The notes below the pieces were generated by a model, which was not told where the DNA came from, searched no databases, and worked only from the letters and a program-made list of their open reading frames with translations. A stretch of DNA of 64,000 nucleotides, from assembly GCA_032207245.1 (NCBI GenBank), contig CM063509.1, positions 9,574,270 to 9,638,269 on the forward strand. Reading direction: 5' to 3'. Positions 1 through 13,965 of the stretch are shown here, in pieces. Source of the stretch: Pardosa pseudoannulata (lineage: Eukaryota > Arthropoda > Arachnida > Araneae > Lycosidae). A program made the position numbers and the translations under genes. Positions within the stretch are counted from its first letter, which is position 1. Each line of letters opens with the position of its first letter.

Positions 1-559
1 GCGCTCCAAAACAAACCAAAAATTTTTCCCACGAAAATCTTCTTTATTTTCAGTACTGTTCGCAATCAACTTCGGTTATGACTAAAAACCAAAATGATCA
101 GTCCATTTCTATTCCACACGATTTAAAATCCATTTAACCAATTACATGTTATATCTATTTAGAAATCTCTAGTCTCATTATGTGTTATAGATATTTTATC
201 TATATTTTACTTTGCCAATACAAAAGTATGCAGAAATTTTGTAGAGCTTTCTCAATTGTCATTAAGACTATTTTATCTATCTATTTTACATAACTTGCAC
301 CTCTCATATCTCCACCTCCGTACTCCACAGATTTTTTTGTGTATCCAACCTTCTTTTTAACCCTGTCTTTCTACCAATTTCGTAGAAATATAAAATTAAA
401 CATAGTATAAAATTATTTTCTATAGCCATTTCTAATATGCTAAAAATATGCAATGCTACAACTGCCAATATCGCGAAAATGTGTGAGGAAGTTACATAAA
501 ACCATAGACGGTTTATAAAGTTGTCAATTAGCCAGATTAAACAAATATCTGCTTTAATT
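1..559. other. No gene seen; AT-rich unique-looking DNA
   Basis: No open frame, splice-consistent exon or recognisable repeat end was seen here. Confidence 0.5.
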
Positions 560-1110
560 TGTATAATAAAATTAAATTATATATATATTAAATATATAAG
601 AAATTATATCTATAAATTATAAATTTATAAAATATAGCCTTTAAATATATAAATATATAATTATATTATATTAACAGTTATAATAAATACAATTATTATA
701 TATTTATTATATAAATATATATTATCTATATTGTAAAATAAAATATATACATTTTAAATTTTTATATATATATATATATATAATATATATTTACGATATA
801 AATATATATATATATATATATATAAATATATAAATAAAATATTATATATTTGTATATGTACAATATTATATATTATATATAATATATAGATGTATATCTA
901 ATAACGATAAATATATTAAATTTTATATATTATTAAACATTTATATATATATATATATATAAAAATCTTATATATTATATATATATATAAATATATATAA
1001 TAAATTATATAAAATATATAGATAAAAATATGTTTATTAAAAATAATATTATATATATATATTATAAATAATATATAATATGTATATATTATACACATAT
1101 TTTATATTTT
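560..1110. repeat. Degenerate TA-rich low-complexity tract
   Basis: Almost pure A and T with many interrupted (TA)n runs. Apparent open frames of I, Y and K residues are by-products of the TA dinucleotide. Confidence 0.85.
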
Positions 1111-1119
1111 TAATAAATT

Positions 1120-1400
1120 ATTTATAATAGATACGGATGTTGTTCCTATATATTTTTACTGAAGTGAATGATTTCAAGAAAATGAAGTTTTTTGCAAAGA
1201 AAATAGTTCCAAATTAATTTAAATAAAATGTTTATTATAAAAAATTCATGGAAAACATTTTTACATATAAAATCTGTTTTAACATTTTCCAAACATTTCT
1301 ATTATGAAACAAGGGTTTCTACATCTGTTTCTTTGCATGATTGTAACACAATTAGTTAGTAGCAACGAATTTCTGTATTGGAATGGAAGTGTTTTCGACT
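1120..1400. repeat. Repeat fragment shared with 43510-43620
   Basis: The stretch from ACGGATGTTG through TTTTTACTGAAGT to TTTTTTGCAAAG and ATAGTTCCAAATTAATTTAA recurs at 43519-43622. There it directly follows a TTAACACTACATTTACGG motif, which resembles a piggyBac-type end. Family assignment is tentative. Confidence 0.45.
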
Positions 1401-1579
1401 TCTTTCTATATATTTACTTCATATATATTTTATACTATATTTATTTATTTTATAGAATTCTTATAAATCTCACAATGAAAATATACATTATAATGCGAAA
1501 TGAATTATAGAGGAATGAAAGTTACATATATTTTATTACTTAACTAAAATACGTATGTTTTTGAAAAGGGATATTAAAG

Positions 1580-1581
<2 letters not shown>

Positions 1582-1640
<59 letters not shown>

Positions 1641-1666
1641 TATATATATGTATAATATATATATAT

Positions 1667-1715
<49 letters not shown>

Positions 1716-1979
1716 TATATATATATAATATATATAAATATATATTATATATATATATATATAAAATATATTATATATATATAAATATATATATATTTAA
1801 TATATATGTATATATAATATAAATATATATTATATATAATATATATGTATAAAATATAATTATAAATATATATATATAAATATATATTTATATATATTAT
1901 ATATATATATATATTTATATATATAAAATTATTTTTATATATAATATAATATTTTTAATATATATATATATAATATATA

Positions 1980-2041
<62 letters not shown>
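1582..2041. repeat. (TA)n microsatellite, interrupted
   Basis: About 460 bp of TA repeats with TAA and TTA interruptions and a long pure run at the right end. Confidence 0.95.
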
Positions 2042-2047
<6 letters not shown>

Positions 2048-2871
2048 CAAATTTTTAATGAGTCAAATGGACTTGGTCTGTAAATCTAGTGTTAAAAGTG
2101 TTTCATTATTTTAACAAGTAATTAAAAGAAAAATATTAAATGACGCTAACATATTAACGCCAAAACCAATTTAGGTCAAAAAGTATTTTATCTCCAAGAT
2201 CTTTAAAAAAGATTTAATAAGCAGATTTTAATCGACTGCAAGCATATATGCCAGCAAAGGGATTTTCAAAAAACAGCAGTCTACCACTCCATTCAATCTT
2301 AGAAACTCATAGAAAAGATACTTTTACAGACCAATTCACATGCAGTTGCGTTTTATTTTGTAATTTAACAAAAAATAAAAACCTTTAAGATTGCAAATGA
2401 ATATAAACTGAAAGATCAATGCATAAATCTTAGTAATACGTTTTCGTGATCTTTTTCGTAGTTATTTAAATCGCTACATATTCCATGAAAGGCGGTTTTA
2501 TTGAATAATGACTTCCGCGAACCTAATTTTCACTGATTAACATTGCAGAACGTCATTTCCACTTTTATATTTCATAAATCATTTTCGTAACTATTAGTCG
2601 AGCTTCGTTACAAACTTTCCCACGTAATGGATGGAGATATATTAATTTCCTTCCTCTTTAAATGCAAGCAAATTCAGAGAAATAAATCCGTCCGATTGTT
2701 ATTTTCTTTTTTTAAATGAACGACTTCTACTTTAACTTCCTCGAGATAAAATAATTAACTGCGAATATTTAAAGAAATTTCTTTACCCCATATCGTTCGC
2801 ATTTAAAATCGTGTTTATTTTGTGGTTTCTAAGTATTATTATTGCATGGGAGTTTTAGTCTATCATTTTAT
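2042..2871. other. No gene seen
   Basis: AT-rich sequence with no supportable open frame or repeat boundary. Confidence 0.4.
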
Positions 2872-4039
2872 TCCCTATATAATAATAGTTTAAGTCATCT
2901 GTCCGTCTAGAAGGCCAGTGGCGTTGTTGTAGATCTTCGCGCTCCCACGACACAAGTCCGAGGTTCGATCCCCAAGCTGGGCAAGGTTGACTCAACCTTT
3001 CATCCTTTCAGTGGGTAGACAAACTGAGGATCAAGCGTGCTTGAGAACTAAACACTGGGGATTCCGCGTACGGTTGACCACCTAACCGGATCATATGATT
3101 CGCACCCCAGGGCCCTCGGTCACGTAAACGGAGATTGGCACCGTAGGCCCTTGCCCCGTAGGGGCTGTTGCGCCGCAGAATTATCTGTCCATCTGTCCTC
3201 GAATTTATGAAGCGGTTGGGCCAGGAATGGATAGAGGCAACCTTATTGGATTCTTGACGAGTTAGGGTTTGTAAAAATCAAAGTTTATCGTCTCCTAAAC
3301 TATCCTAAAATAAATTGCTATGAATATGCCTCATATCGCAAAGAAAAATACTGTCGTCTTTAAAACGTTCGAAACATACCCCATCCCCCATTTTCGAGCG
3401 TTTAATGTCATTCATTTCGACACTATTATCTCCGGTTAAGAGCCACCGATAAAATTTATCAATTTATCACATAATAAATAGGTAAGGATAACATTTTTTC
3501 TGGCATCATATTATTCATCATCTAGCATCAAATTATTTAAATATCGTCTGCATTATTTTCATTCGTTTTATCACTGAACTTAGATATTACGTCAATAATT
3601 TTCTTTTATATTTCGCTTAAATAATAGATTAGGTACATATGTGATCATTTTAAATTGAATCATCGATTATTTTTTGGTGCCATGAAAATTTTATCACCGG
3701 TATTAACGACAAATTCTGTCTACCTCTAGGGTGTAGTGGAAACGATAGTTTCATTCCTTAATTACTATGGGGAAAAATAGCAAGAACTTAACGATCATTT
3801 CGAAGTAGCTAAGAAAACGTTGAATTATCTTTCTAAATGGATTCAAAGTAATTCTAAGCTGCATTCACCGTATCGGTAGATTTTAGGAGAGTCTGAAGAT
3901 AAACAAATTATCGAGCTTGTACCAGAGAATTCTCAGTCAAAAATCAAACCATTTTTTTTACCTGCCTCATAGGGTACTTTACAATTCTGGAAAATTTAAA
4001 ATTTTACTAATCCCGTCATAGAACGGGCAATATGCTAAT
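2872..4039 (+). mobile_element. Non-autonomous Helitron, split by a SINE
   Basis: It starts TCCCTATATAATAATAG and ends with a hairpin (CCCGT/ACGGG, about 4013-4027) followed by CTAAT at 4035-4039. This is the 5'-TC, 3'-hairpin-CTRRT layout of Helitrons. The same sequence recurs in reverse at 60065-60965, giving matching termini and interior. Without the inserted SINE the element is about 890 bp. No Rep/helicase coding was seen. Confidence 0.7.
2917..3186 (+). mobile_element. tRNA-derived SINE inside a Helitron
   Basis: It contains a box B-like GAGGTTCGATCCCC at about 2960 and a GC-richer body. The flanks ATCTGTCCGTCT (left) and ATCTGTCCATCT (right) form a near-perfect 12-bp target duplication. 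The other Helitron copy at 60.9 kb lacks the insertion. Part of the body recurs inverted at about 4940-5030. Confidence 0.7.
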
Positions 4040-4935
4040 CATTATATAAAACAGAGTTAATTTACAAAAGAGCTTTTAAATATTGAAAATGAAACCTAGT
4101 ATTACATGTTGAAAAAGAAGGACGTCTAGGAGGACAGAACTTTCAAAAAGAGGACTATCCTCCTTAAATAGAGGACGATCGGTTACATTAACAATACAAA
4201 TCAGTATCTCAGTGAAAATACATTATTTTTAACATAGTAAAACTCTGCAAACAGCCCCTAATCTTTCAGAAATCTCTAAACATGATTATCTCCCATCACT
4301 CGAAGAAAAGAAAGCGTAACTGTCCTCCTATCTTTCCTAACCGAAAGCGGTAGAGCTTAAAGAAGAGTTTTTCTCACGGCGAAACAATGGAAAGAAAGCT
4401 AAAATAATAATTTGTATAACAGTCCGCGAATTAAGAGTAATATCTGATCTACGAGAAAATATTCTCCATGCCTCGCTACTAAAAATAATAACAGTTCTTA
4501 CGATTGGTACGAAGGTCGTCGTAAAAAGCTATGTGCTTTCTCATGCATACAATTCTGAAATCGAAATTCGGTTAGGCGACCTCGATTTCGAAAATTCGAT
4601 AAGATAGAATTTCAGACATTCGGTGTTATCGAATGCATTACTGGATTTGCGAGCAGATATTCTGTTCTGATAGAAGTCGAAAAACGGTAGCAAAAGAGAT
4701 TTTCCTTCCCGGCTTAATTCGGAAATGGTGTCAAATTTCGTTTCGAATTAAATTTTAGAACACTGGCGAACTGAGACAACCGAGTTCCAGGTAAATGAAT
4801 TTATTAATTTGTTCGTAATTAAACATGGCTGAACAAACCTTCTTTATGAGGGATAAAAAAGCTTGAAATGAATTATTAACTCTACAACTCACTTATTAAT
4901 GGAAATAGAATAAAAAAACTAAAAAACTAAAAACA
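4040..4935. other. No gene seen; AT-moderate intergenic DNA
   Basis: Contains a short GAGGACAG-rich patch near 4120-4180 that looks repeat-derived. No coding signal was seen. Confidence 0.35.
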
Positions 4936-4937
4936 TC

Positions 4938-5030
4938 CTCGTGGCACACCCCGCCTATGATCTCCGTTTACGAGACCAAAGACCCTGGGGTGCGAATCCT
5001 ATGTTCCGGTTAGGTGGTCAACCATACGCA
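4938..5030 (-). repeat. SINE fragment, inverted relative to 3060-3150
   Basis: The reverse complement matches the 3' body of the 2.9 kb SINE (TGACCACCTAACCGG, ATTCGCACCCCAGGG, GTAAACGGAGAT). Confidence 0.6.
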
Positions 5031-5039
5031 AAATTGCAG

Positions 5040-5265
5040 ACAGTCAACGATTGATCACTTTTTTAATTAAGCATACAATTTTTATGTTTTAATGTATAAT
5101 ACACATAAATATAAGGTGTGTTTTTTCATTTTGTTTTGAAATTTAGTACATGGGAATGAAAAGGGGGTGGAATTTATCTTTGTATATCGTTTATTGTTAT
5201 CAATCGGTTATTGTTATCAAAATCACGGTGTCCCAAACTGATCACATTAAGCGGAGTATACTGTA
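5040..5265 (+). mobile_element. Right end of a Tigger/pogo-type element
   Basis: It is homologous to the right end of the complete element at 30307-31212. Shared motifs include TTATTGTTATCAATCGGTTA, CACGGTGTCCCAAACTGAT and the terminal CATTAAGCGGAGTATACTG before TA. The left part is missing. Confidence 0.6.
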
Positions 5266-5439
5266 TAACCAAACATTAACAAGATGAGCCGTATCTCCCT
5301 CATTCTTTACTTCCGAACATCGCTCAAAACCATCCCACTGTTCACCTGAAACGCCAAGCAAAATTTTGCAATGATTGATCTAACCATTTTAGGAGTACAT
5401 GTATACGCTCACACATACATACATACATAGGAACCACGA

Positions 5440-6210
5440 TAAATCAGTTGGCAAAGACGTCGCTCTCTTAACGGGAAGGTTATGGGATAGAAGATGGAGC
5501 GGGCCAAAGATCCGCCGAGTTTATTAATGGCTGCTGTGGTACGTAAACTGGCTGCTGTGGTACGTGGTTACATTGTCCCCAAATTTCCCGTATGTTACCT
5601 CTGGAGTTAGCAAGCCAAGATAAGGGATTTGCTTGGCCCCATCTACTAAATTACAAAGATTCACTATGTGAAGACTCCCCCTTTGACCAGAACTAACGAC
5701 CGAAATTAGCTGATTTGAAGCCCTCCTGTTTCGACCCGGCTACAATAGCCCGGCGACGCCATGTCTGGGATGTTGAGAGTTCGGTTGAATAGGTGCTACT
5801 CCCCTGATCGGTTGCGTTAATGATCCCGGATGACTGCATCGAGAATTCCGGAATCGGAACAGCTAGCGAATGAGAATGCGACTAAAAAAACTAACTGTAA
5901 CCTTAGCTGGAGTTTTCAGGTAACTGGAATCGTAACTGACCAGAAAACGGTTGGCGGGACCGTAACTGTATCCTAAGTATAAAAAGCCTAGAATTTTTAA
6001 ACTCGGGGCTTTTAGAGATTTTTTTAAGGAGGTGCTTTGACCTCGTGGAGGCTTCCGCGATTTTTGACCGGAGCGAGCTTTTTAGTGATTGCGTTCAGGA
6101 GACTCGTAAAATCCGGTCATATAAGTAGCGGTAGGGTCTCGGACATCGAACGGGGGATAGATTGAGTTTGCATTGCACACTGGAACAGCCTCCCTATTTT
6201 GTGAGATTAT
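5440..6210. repeat. Uncharacterised repeat-like region, tRNA-like start
   Basis: A tRNA-Lys-like stretch (CAGTTGGCAAAGACG, CTCTCTTAACGGGAAGG at about 5436-5490) precedes GC-richer sequence. A 15-bp unit GGCTGCTGTGGTACG is directly repeated near 5530 and 5550. This may be a SINE or a retroelement fragment; no coding frame is supportable. Confidence 0.3.
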
Positions 6211-6213
6211 TTA

Positions 6214-6215
6214 CT

Positions 6216-6248
<33 letters not shown>

Positions 6249-6249
6249 C
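6214..6249. repeat. Poly(T) run
   Basis: A T homopolymer of about 35 bases, possibly the retroposon tail of a minus-strand insertion. Confidence 0.8.
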
Positions 6250-6454
6250 AGACTGTGATCGTCGTGGAAATGGTATGCAAGAACCATTCTTTTACTTTTT
6301 GACTTGTTTTGGGAGGTTAGAATCCCTATGTATATAACTAGTACTTACTCCAGAAAATAGAAGTGATTTCAATTCTATTGTGACTGTGATCCTTCTTCAC
6401 GCTACCTCTTCACTCAAGGACATTGAAGTCGTCACAACTAGTCCAACCTGTCGA

Positions 6455-6610
6455 GGTTTTGGAGTACTACGGTCTACTTTTTGAAACAAGAGGTCTAATG
6501 AGACCGGGATCTACTGCTTAAAGCCGATTCCGTCATGTCATAGTGGGATTCGAACCCACGAACTCTGGTTCCGAAGTCCAGCACCCTAACCATTCGGCCA
6601 TTGTTCGGCC
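6455..6610 (-). mobile_element. tRNA-derived SINE (family S), reverse
   Basis: On the minus strand it reads GGCCGAATGGTTAGGGTGCT, then GGGTTCGAATCCCACTATG (box B), then a body ending in CGTAGTACTCCAAAACC. The same organisation occurs at 11529, 21357, 31940, 47379 and 52320. It is not a functional tRNA, because the 3' half runs into SINE body rather than an acceptor stem. Confidence 0.75.
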
Positions 6611-6705
6611 AAACTGTCGAGGCAATGGCAACCATGTTCCATGAAAAGTCACATGACCTCTAGAATGGAAATGACACCAACCATTAACGTGCTTTTCTAA
6701 TAACG
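6611..6705. repeat. Repeat fragment shared with 10235-10330
   Basis: GTCGAGG, CATGAAAAGTCACATGACCTCTAGAATGG and CATTAACGTGC parallel the sequence at 10235-10325. This shows a dispersed repeat of unknown class. Confidence 0.5.
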
Positions 6706-7590
6706 GATATTTAATTACTTTCTAACATTCCAGTTTTCAGTAATGATAAGAATTGATTAACATTATCTGTGTACAGTACGTTGTTTGTAAATATTAATAT
6801 AGTCCTCCCATAATAAGACGATGTCGTACAGACGAATGTTTAGCAAGCAAATGCCCTCCACCCCCCGGTCATAAACAAAAATTTAAAAAAAATACAAAGG
6901 ATTTTTTTTGTGTGTATAGATTTCCTTTACCACTATGATGTAGAAGCCATTGGATACCAAACTTAAAATAAAAATATGCTCTGAAATTCTTTTATATTTT
7001 TTGTTTTCGAAAAATGCCGTTTCCAATAAAGTAATGCATATTTATTTTCTGCAAATAAATTGCTAATTCTGCTAGTTGAATCAATATATACTTACTTTGT
7101 CTACGTAGTTAATTAAAGGGATATTTTAAAGCTTTCATTTTTAAAATAGTAAGTAAAAAGTGAAATTGTTTTCATTGGAAATCTATAAAAAAATATCGGA
7201 ATTCCGGTATTGATACCTCGGGTCATATTATTTAAAATATGGATAATTCAAAGCCGTTTGCTCAACAGTTGTTCTTTTAACAAACTAAATTCAGTTTTCA
7301 AAGAGAAATTTTTCTGCTTGATTAAACTATTTTAAACACAAAATTGGCTTTCTAGGAAAAATATGATTTTTCTGACATTTCGACATTGTGTCCGATTTAA
7401 AACAAAAAAAAAGTAATTTCCTGTTTGAATTAAAAGGTTGTAGCCTACTTCAAGATAATAAAGAAATCAAGTTTAAATAGAAAAAAGTCTAAATATAAAA
7501 CCATTCTTAACTTAAAATAGTTTTTTTAATACAAAATAAAACGTTTTCCGCTAAGATAAAAAGAAGGATAAAAAAGAAATCGAATAATTC
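6706..7590. other. No gene seen
   Basis: AT-rich DNA with short homopolymers only. Confidence 0.4.
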
Positions 7591-7596
7591 CAAAAT

Positions 7597-8240
<644 letters not shown>

Positions 8241-8586
8241 CATATATATAAGTATATTAAATATGTAAGAAAAAAATATATATGTATGTAGTAAATATAT
8301 ATCTTGTAGAATGTAAAAACATATATGTAATATATGGTGTGATATATTTATTTTTATGTAATTAAAATGTATACATTTATTTTTTATATATATTTATTTT
8401 ATATATAAAAATGTATGTTGTAATTTTTAATAAAATATAAAATGATGAGAAACAGAATATGTATGTATTAGAACCAAAATATGTAAAATTGTGTTTTTTT
8501 TTAAATAAATAAAATGTATATTTAAAGTAATATAAAATATATGATATAAATCATTATTTTTTTTATATATATAAATTTATCATATA

Positions 8587-9535
8587 CACTGTCTACCAAT
8601 AAGTATATACACCTATGCTTAGATATCTGCGGTTATACGTCATCCGCCGGTATACATCGTGTAGGAAACAGCATCGGCATTAGTCGCATGCAAAATGCCG
8701 CGCAGTTCGGAGCTCTCTGATTTCGAGAAAGTATAATTATGGGTTACCACAAATGTGGCCTATCCTTTAGGGGCATATCTAGCGATCTGAAGTACCCAAA
8801 ATCGACAGTGGCCTATGTGATTAAGAAGTGGAAGGTGAGCGGTGATTCTCGGAATGTGCCCCGAGTCGGCAGACCAACGAAACTGGGAGATAGAGACAGA
8901 CGAGTGCTGTCCAGAGAAATTCGGAAGAACCGCACCCAACCGATGACCCTCCTCCCTTGCAGTTTCAACAGGCATCCGGGAGTATTGTTTCAATGAATAC
9001 CATCCGTAAGGAAGCACATCTGCTTGGTTTTCATGGTCGTGCTGCTGCCCATAAGTCTTTGATCACAAAGTCCGACCACGCTGCTCGGTTAATGTGGTGC
9101 AAAGCACATCGAAATAGGACCGTAGATCAGTGGAAGTGACGAATCAAGGTTTATCTTTTACCGTTCAGATGGCAGGGTATGGGTCTGGCGTCTGCCTGGA
9201 GAACGTCTCCTGCCAGAATAAATTGTGCCAACAGTCAAGTTCGGCAGAGGTGGAATTATGGTCTGGGGGTGTTTCTCCTGGTATGGACTGGAACAATTGG
9301 TCCCCATTCATGGTAAGCTCAAAGCCGATGCCTACTGCACTATTTTGGATGACAATGTGCTTCCTACGTTGTGGCAGTTTTACGGGTTGGACCCCTGTTT
9401 CTTTCAGGATGACAATACCAGTTGTTATGCTTCGAGGTTAGCCAAGGCTTGGTATGGTGCCAATAGAGTTCGTCGAATGGACTGGCCTTCCCAGAGCCCA
9501 GACCTGAACCCTATCGAGAACCCCTGGGATTTCCT
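8587..9535 (+). pseudogene. Dead Tc1-like (DD34E) transposon and transposase
   Basis: The left end CACTGTCTACCAATAAG follows a TA. The coding relic starts near 8693 (MPRSSELSDFEK). The paired helix-turn-helix (8739-8950: GLSFRGISSDLKYPKSTVAY, then the GRPTKL hook) is followed by LLGFHGRAAAHKSL, SDESRF (about 9134), [16 protein letters not shown] and [14 protein letters not shown] count 34 residues between the second D and the E, which is the Tc1 signature. At least three frameshifts (near 8730, 8950 and 9130) and an in-frame TAA at about 9220 break it. The 3' end is cut off near 9535, where hAT-MITE sequence begins. The catalytic residues are present but no intact protein can be made. Confidence 0.85.
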
Positions 9536-9875
9536 ACACAAACATAAGAACCATTAAAAGAAGGAAGGTAAAGGCCTATTAAAAATGCTTTCATTCAGAT
9601 TTGATTTTTCTTATCAAATAATGTCGAATTGAGATATTGAGTACTGAAACTTAAAATAAAGAAAAAATTGAAAATAAATTATAGTACAAATAGTCGACTC
9701 ATTAAAAAATATAAAAGGTGAGACAATACTACCATTTGGTTGCAAAAAAACTTACATAAAGCTGTTTTATTTAAAATAAATTTAAAAAGAAAAAGCGCAC
9801 CGGCTGAAACTCTGTCTAGATATCCGGTATCCATTATCCAGCCAAATTGACAACCTTTGCATCTCTAATATTATA
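9536..9875. mobile_element. hAT-type MITE fragment (family H1, copy A)
   Basis: It matches the right half of the complete copy at 29467-30229: CATAAGAACCATTAAAA, AAAATGCTTTCATTCAGATT, ACCATTTGGTTGCAAA, and a decayed terminus GACAACCTTTGCATCTCTA. The left half is missing and replaced by Tc1 sequence. Confidence 0.7.
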
Positions 9876-10013
9876 CACGAATTTTCAACTGAGAAAGCTA
9901 GAAAAATAAATATATCAGTTCACCTTTCTCCTTCACATGTACATTCTACAATACTTTCATTTATTAAAAAGATATAATTCTACTTATGTTTACTTTGTCA
10001 GGATTTTTATTTA

Positions 10014-10330
10014 CATGGCTTCATCATGTAGCTCAGGTGTCAAAAGCAGCGATCTCATAACCGAAGGGTAGCGGAATCGAGGCCAAAGAACCACCGTGTT
10101 CACTAAGGGCGAAGGGGGAACGTAAAATAGGTTTGAGGTCTCAATATGAATTTCCAAACGATACTTCTGCAAGTGGCAGGTCAAACCTGGGAGACTGCCT
10201 ACTGGTAAAATTAGGAGGACCCCCTCGTAGAAGTCCAACCTCTCGAGGAAATACAATCCTCTTTCATGAGAAGTCACGTGACTTCTAAAATGGACACGAC
10301 CCCAACAAACAACCAATCATTAACATGTTT
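10014..10330 (+). repeat. Probable tRNA-Met-derived SINE
   Basis: The head GTAGCTCAGGTGTCAAAAGC resembles a tRNA box A. It is followed by a CTCATAA anticodon-loop-like motif and a decayed box B (GCGGAATCGAGGCC). The 3' part is shared with 6611-6705. No target duplication was identified. Confidence 0.4.
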
Positions 10331-10431
10331 TGCTAGTTAATGATCTTTCATTACTTTCTAGCCTTTTATTTTTATAAATATCAAATAAAAATATTTTTTC
10401 TTGTGCGCTTTTTTCTGTAAATCAACTAGAG

Positions 10432-12185
10432 CAGTCATGCCCAACCCTCGGGTATGGGACGCATGTCCCCCATTTACCCTTCCAGGTTCATTTTATTTCG
10501 TGATTTTGGGTCAAACAATGTCAATTTCTTATGCTTATTTTCATACATACTTAGCTTTTTAAACATAATAGCATCATTCGCATACAAAATTTCCTAAAAA
10601 TTAATGTAAAAAATCAATTTAAATAAATCCGTAATTTACCTGTATAGTTGGCTTTCTGTATTTCAGAAATCATTAGACTTTGGAGTCAATTCACACTAAC
10701 TATAAATATGAAGCTTAGAATACCTAACTTTTATCTCGAATTAAATTTTATTTATATCCTATGCATTTACATAAATATTTATGAAATTATTAATCAAAAT
10801 TTGATCGTGTATGATACAATCGGAAACACGGTCCAACATCGCAATCTGGACAGTAGAACCTTGTTTCTCTCCTTACCTTCTTACCTCCGCTGTCTCTCTT
10901 TGAGCAGCAAATAATCTAGTAGCCAGAAAAGTAAACAAAAGCATTCGAAACCATAAAAAGCACAAGTGAGATAATTCGGGAAAGAATGATTGAACAGTGT
11001 GAAATTTCACAGTGCCCGAGCTACACTCGGGATGAGCCAGGATGGTACATTTCGCTTGCCCGAGTTCAGCTAGGGAAAAACCGGGAAGGGGTTAAAAACT
11101 TTTTGCGGCCCAATGGAAGTTTTCAACTGTCTAAATAGTTTTAGTCATTTTGACTATATACCGTTAAAGCATAGACTTTTAGTTGTTAATGTTTGCAATA
11201 ATAAATATCACATATTATGTAAGTTAAGACTTGATAGTAACCAACGTATACCTGAGTTGGGATGGACAGGTTACGTTGAAATTGGAGTGTTCTGGAATAT
11301 TCTATCAATCGGCCATTACTTATACAACCAGCTGACTCGCGTTACGTGCACGTGCTCTGTCCGAACAGTCAGTGGAAGTTGTAAGGAAAGAAAGTTATAA
11401 ATTATATTTATGGATATTGTGAAGTTATCATTAATTGTAAAGGAATAATTAAGATATTGTTTATTTAGAAAACGCAAATTAACGATGCGTTTGAAATTCT
11501 AACTTCCAAAACGTTTAATTTGATGTATGCCGAACGATGGCCGATTGGTTAGGGTGCTGGTCTTCGGTACCGGAGTTCGTGGGTTCGAATCCCACTCTGG
11601 CATGGATGTTCGTAGCCGTTCGGAATCGGCTTTAAGCTGTAGGTCCCGGTCTCAATAGCCCTCGTGTTGCAAAAAGTAGACCGTAGCACTCCAAACCAAA
11701 CCAAGCCTAATTTCATGTATAAAACTAATTTGATGTATAATGTTTTATAGTATAGTAGTGTTGCAACTCAGATTATACTTTTCCGTTGCTTACATAATTA
11801 TCAGTCCACATTTGTTCACACACAAAAGCAAATCTCACATTCATTATAAAATAATACATGGGGTAGTGCTTGGGAATAAACTACAATATGTATTTATAGT
11901 ATAAATATAATAATAATATTTTAACCCTCACGATTAGGGAGGAAGTTAAGGTGTTGGTGGTGATTATAAATACAGTATAGTTAATGTTGATTGTTGTAGT
12001 TACGATATATGTATAACACAACTTTTATGTACAGTCGCAGCTGGCATTGTAAAAATGCATATTTTGAATATGGCACGATAATAAAATATATTTTGAATAA
12101 TTTGTTGTTTTTTATATGTGCGGCCCACCTTAACTCAGTAAATTGTTTTTTAGCCCACCAAATCGATTTGTGTTGGGCATCCCTG
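10432..12185. mobile_element. Non-autonomous hAT element with perfect 8-bp TSD
   Basis: The ends are CAGTCATGCCCAACC and GTTGGGCATCCCTG, an imperfect terminal inverted repeat starting with the hAT-like CA. They are bounded by identical 8-bp duplications AACTAGAG at 10424-10431 and 12186-12193. No transposase motif was recognised inside. A SINE is nested at 11529-11725. Confidence 0.85.
11529..11725 (+). mobile_element. tRNA-derived SINE (family S), with 13-bp TSD
   Basis: It starts GCCGAACGATGGCCGATTGG and carries GGTTAGGGTGCTGG and box B GGGTTCGAATCCCAC, followed by a body ending in AGCACTCCAAACCAAACC. Identical 13-bp duplications TAATTTGATGTAT flank it at 11516-11528 and 11726-11738. This is the best-preserved copy of the family in the window. 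Confidence 0.9.
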
Positions 12186-12193
12186 AACTAGAG

Positions 12194-13476
<1,283 letters not shown>

Positions 13477-13489
13477 AGAAACTGAAACT

Positions 13490-13662
13490 TGTTGAAAACA
13501 TGAAACTGACTATAGAACCGGTAACAAGAAAAAGAATATGACTGTATAAACGGTGCACTTTAACACGTGTTCCCTATTAAGTTAGACAGGACTTCAGGAA
13601 ACTGACCATATAATCGGGGTGACCTTATATGCGGGTGACCCTATAGCTGGTACTGACTGTAC
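13490..13662 (+). mobile_element. Tigger-type end fragment (family T2)
   Basis: It is nearly collinear with 46453-46621: TGAAAACATGAAACTGAC, GGTAACAAGAAAAAGAA, TTAAGTTAGACAGGACTT, and terminal AGCTGGTACTGACTG before TA. Confidence 0.75.
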
Positions 13663-13965
13663 CTAGTATCAGAGAAAAGAAAGCGTATGAAGTGAAACTA
13701 GAGAATATCCTAAGAGAAATAGGAGTTGTACAGAATGCATAAAATGATATCATCAAAGGCCGTCGACAGTCTGGAAGCGGATCAACCATTACCCGCTTAA
13801 CTGAAGAACGTACGTAAAGTGTGAGGTAATTATCCTAATTACTCTTTAAAATTGTGGCTAACTGTTTCAGAGCAGTCATGGAGTCTGGAGAGAATCCAAT
13901 AAACTATTCTCGACTACAAGTTTCGCATTCAGAAAATAAATGGTAGAAAGTCAGGTGATTTTCCT

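Noticed and set aside
6541..6605. Possible tRNA gene on the minus strand, and the similar stretches at 11529, 21480 and 47480
   Set aside because: They have box A and box B but the 3' half runs into a common non-tRNA body and there is no acceptor stem. They are SINE heads.
11113..11400. 95-codon open frame inside the hAT element
   Set aside because: No resemblance to a hAT transposase was seen; likely chance.
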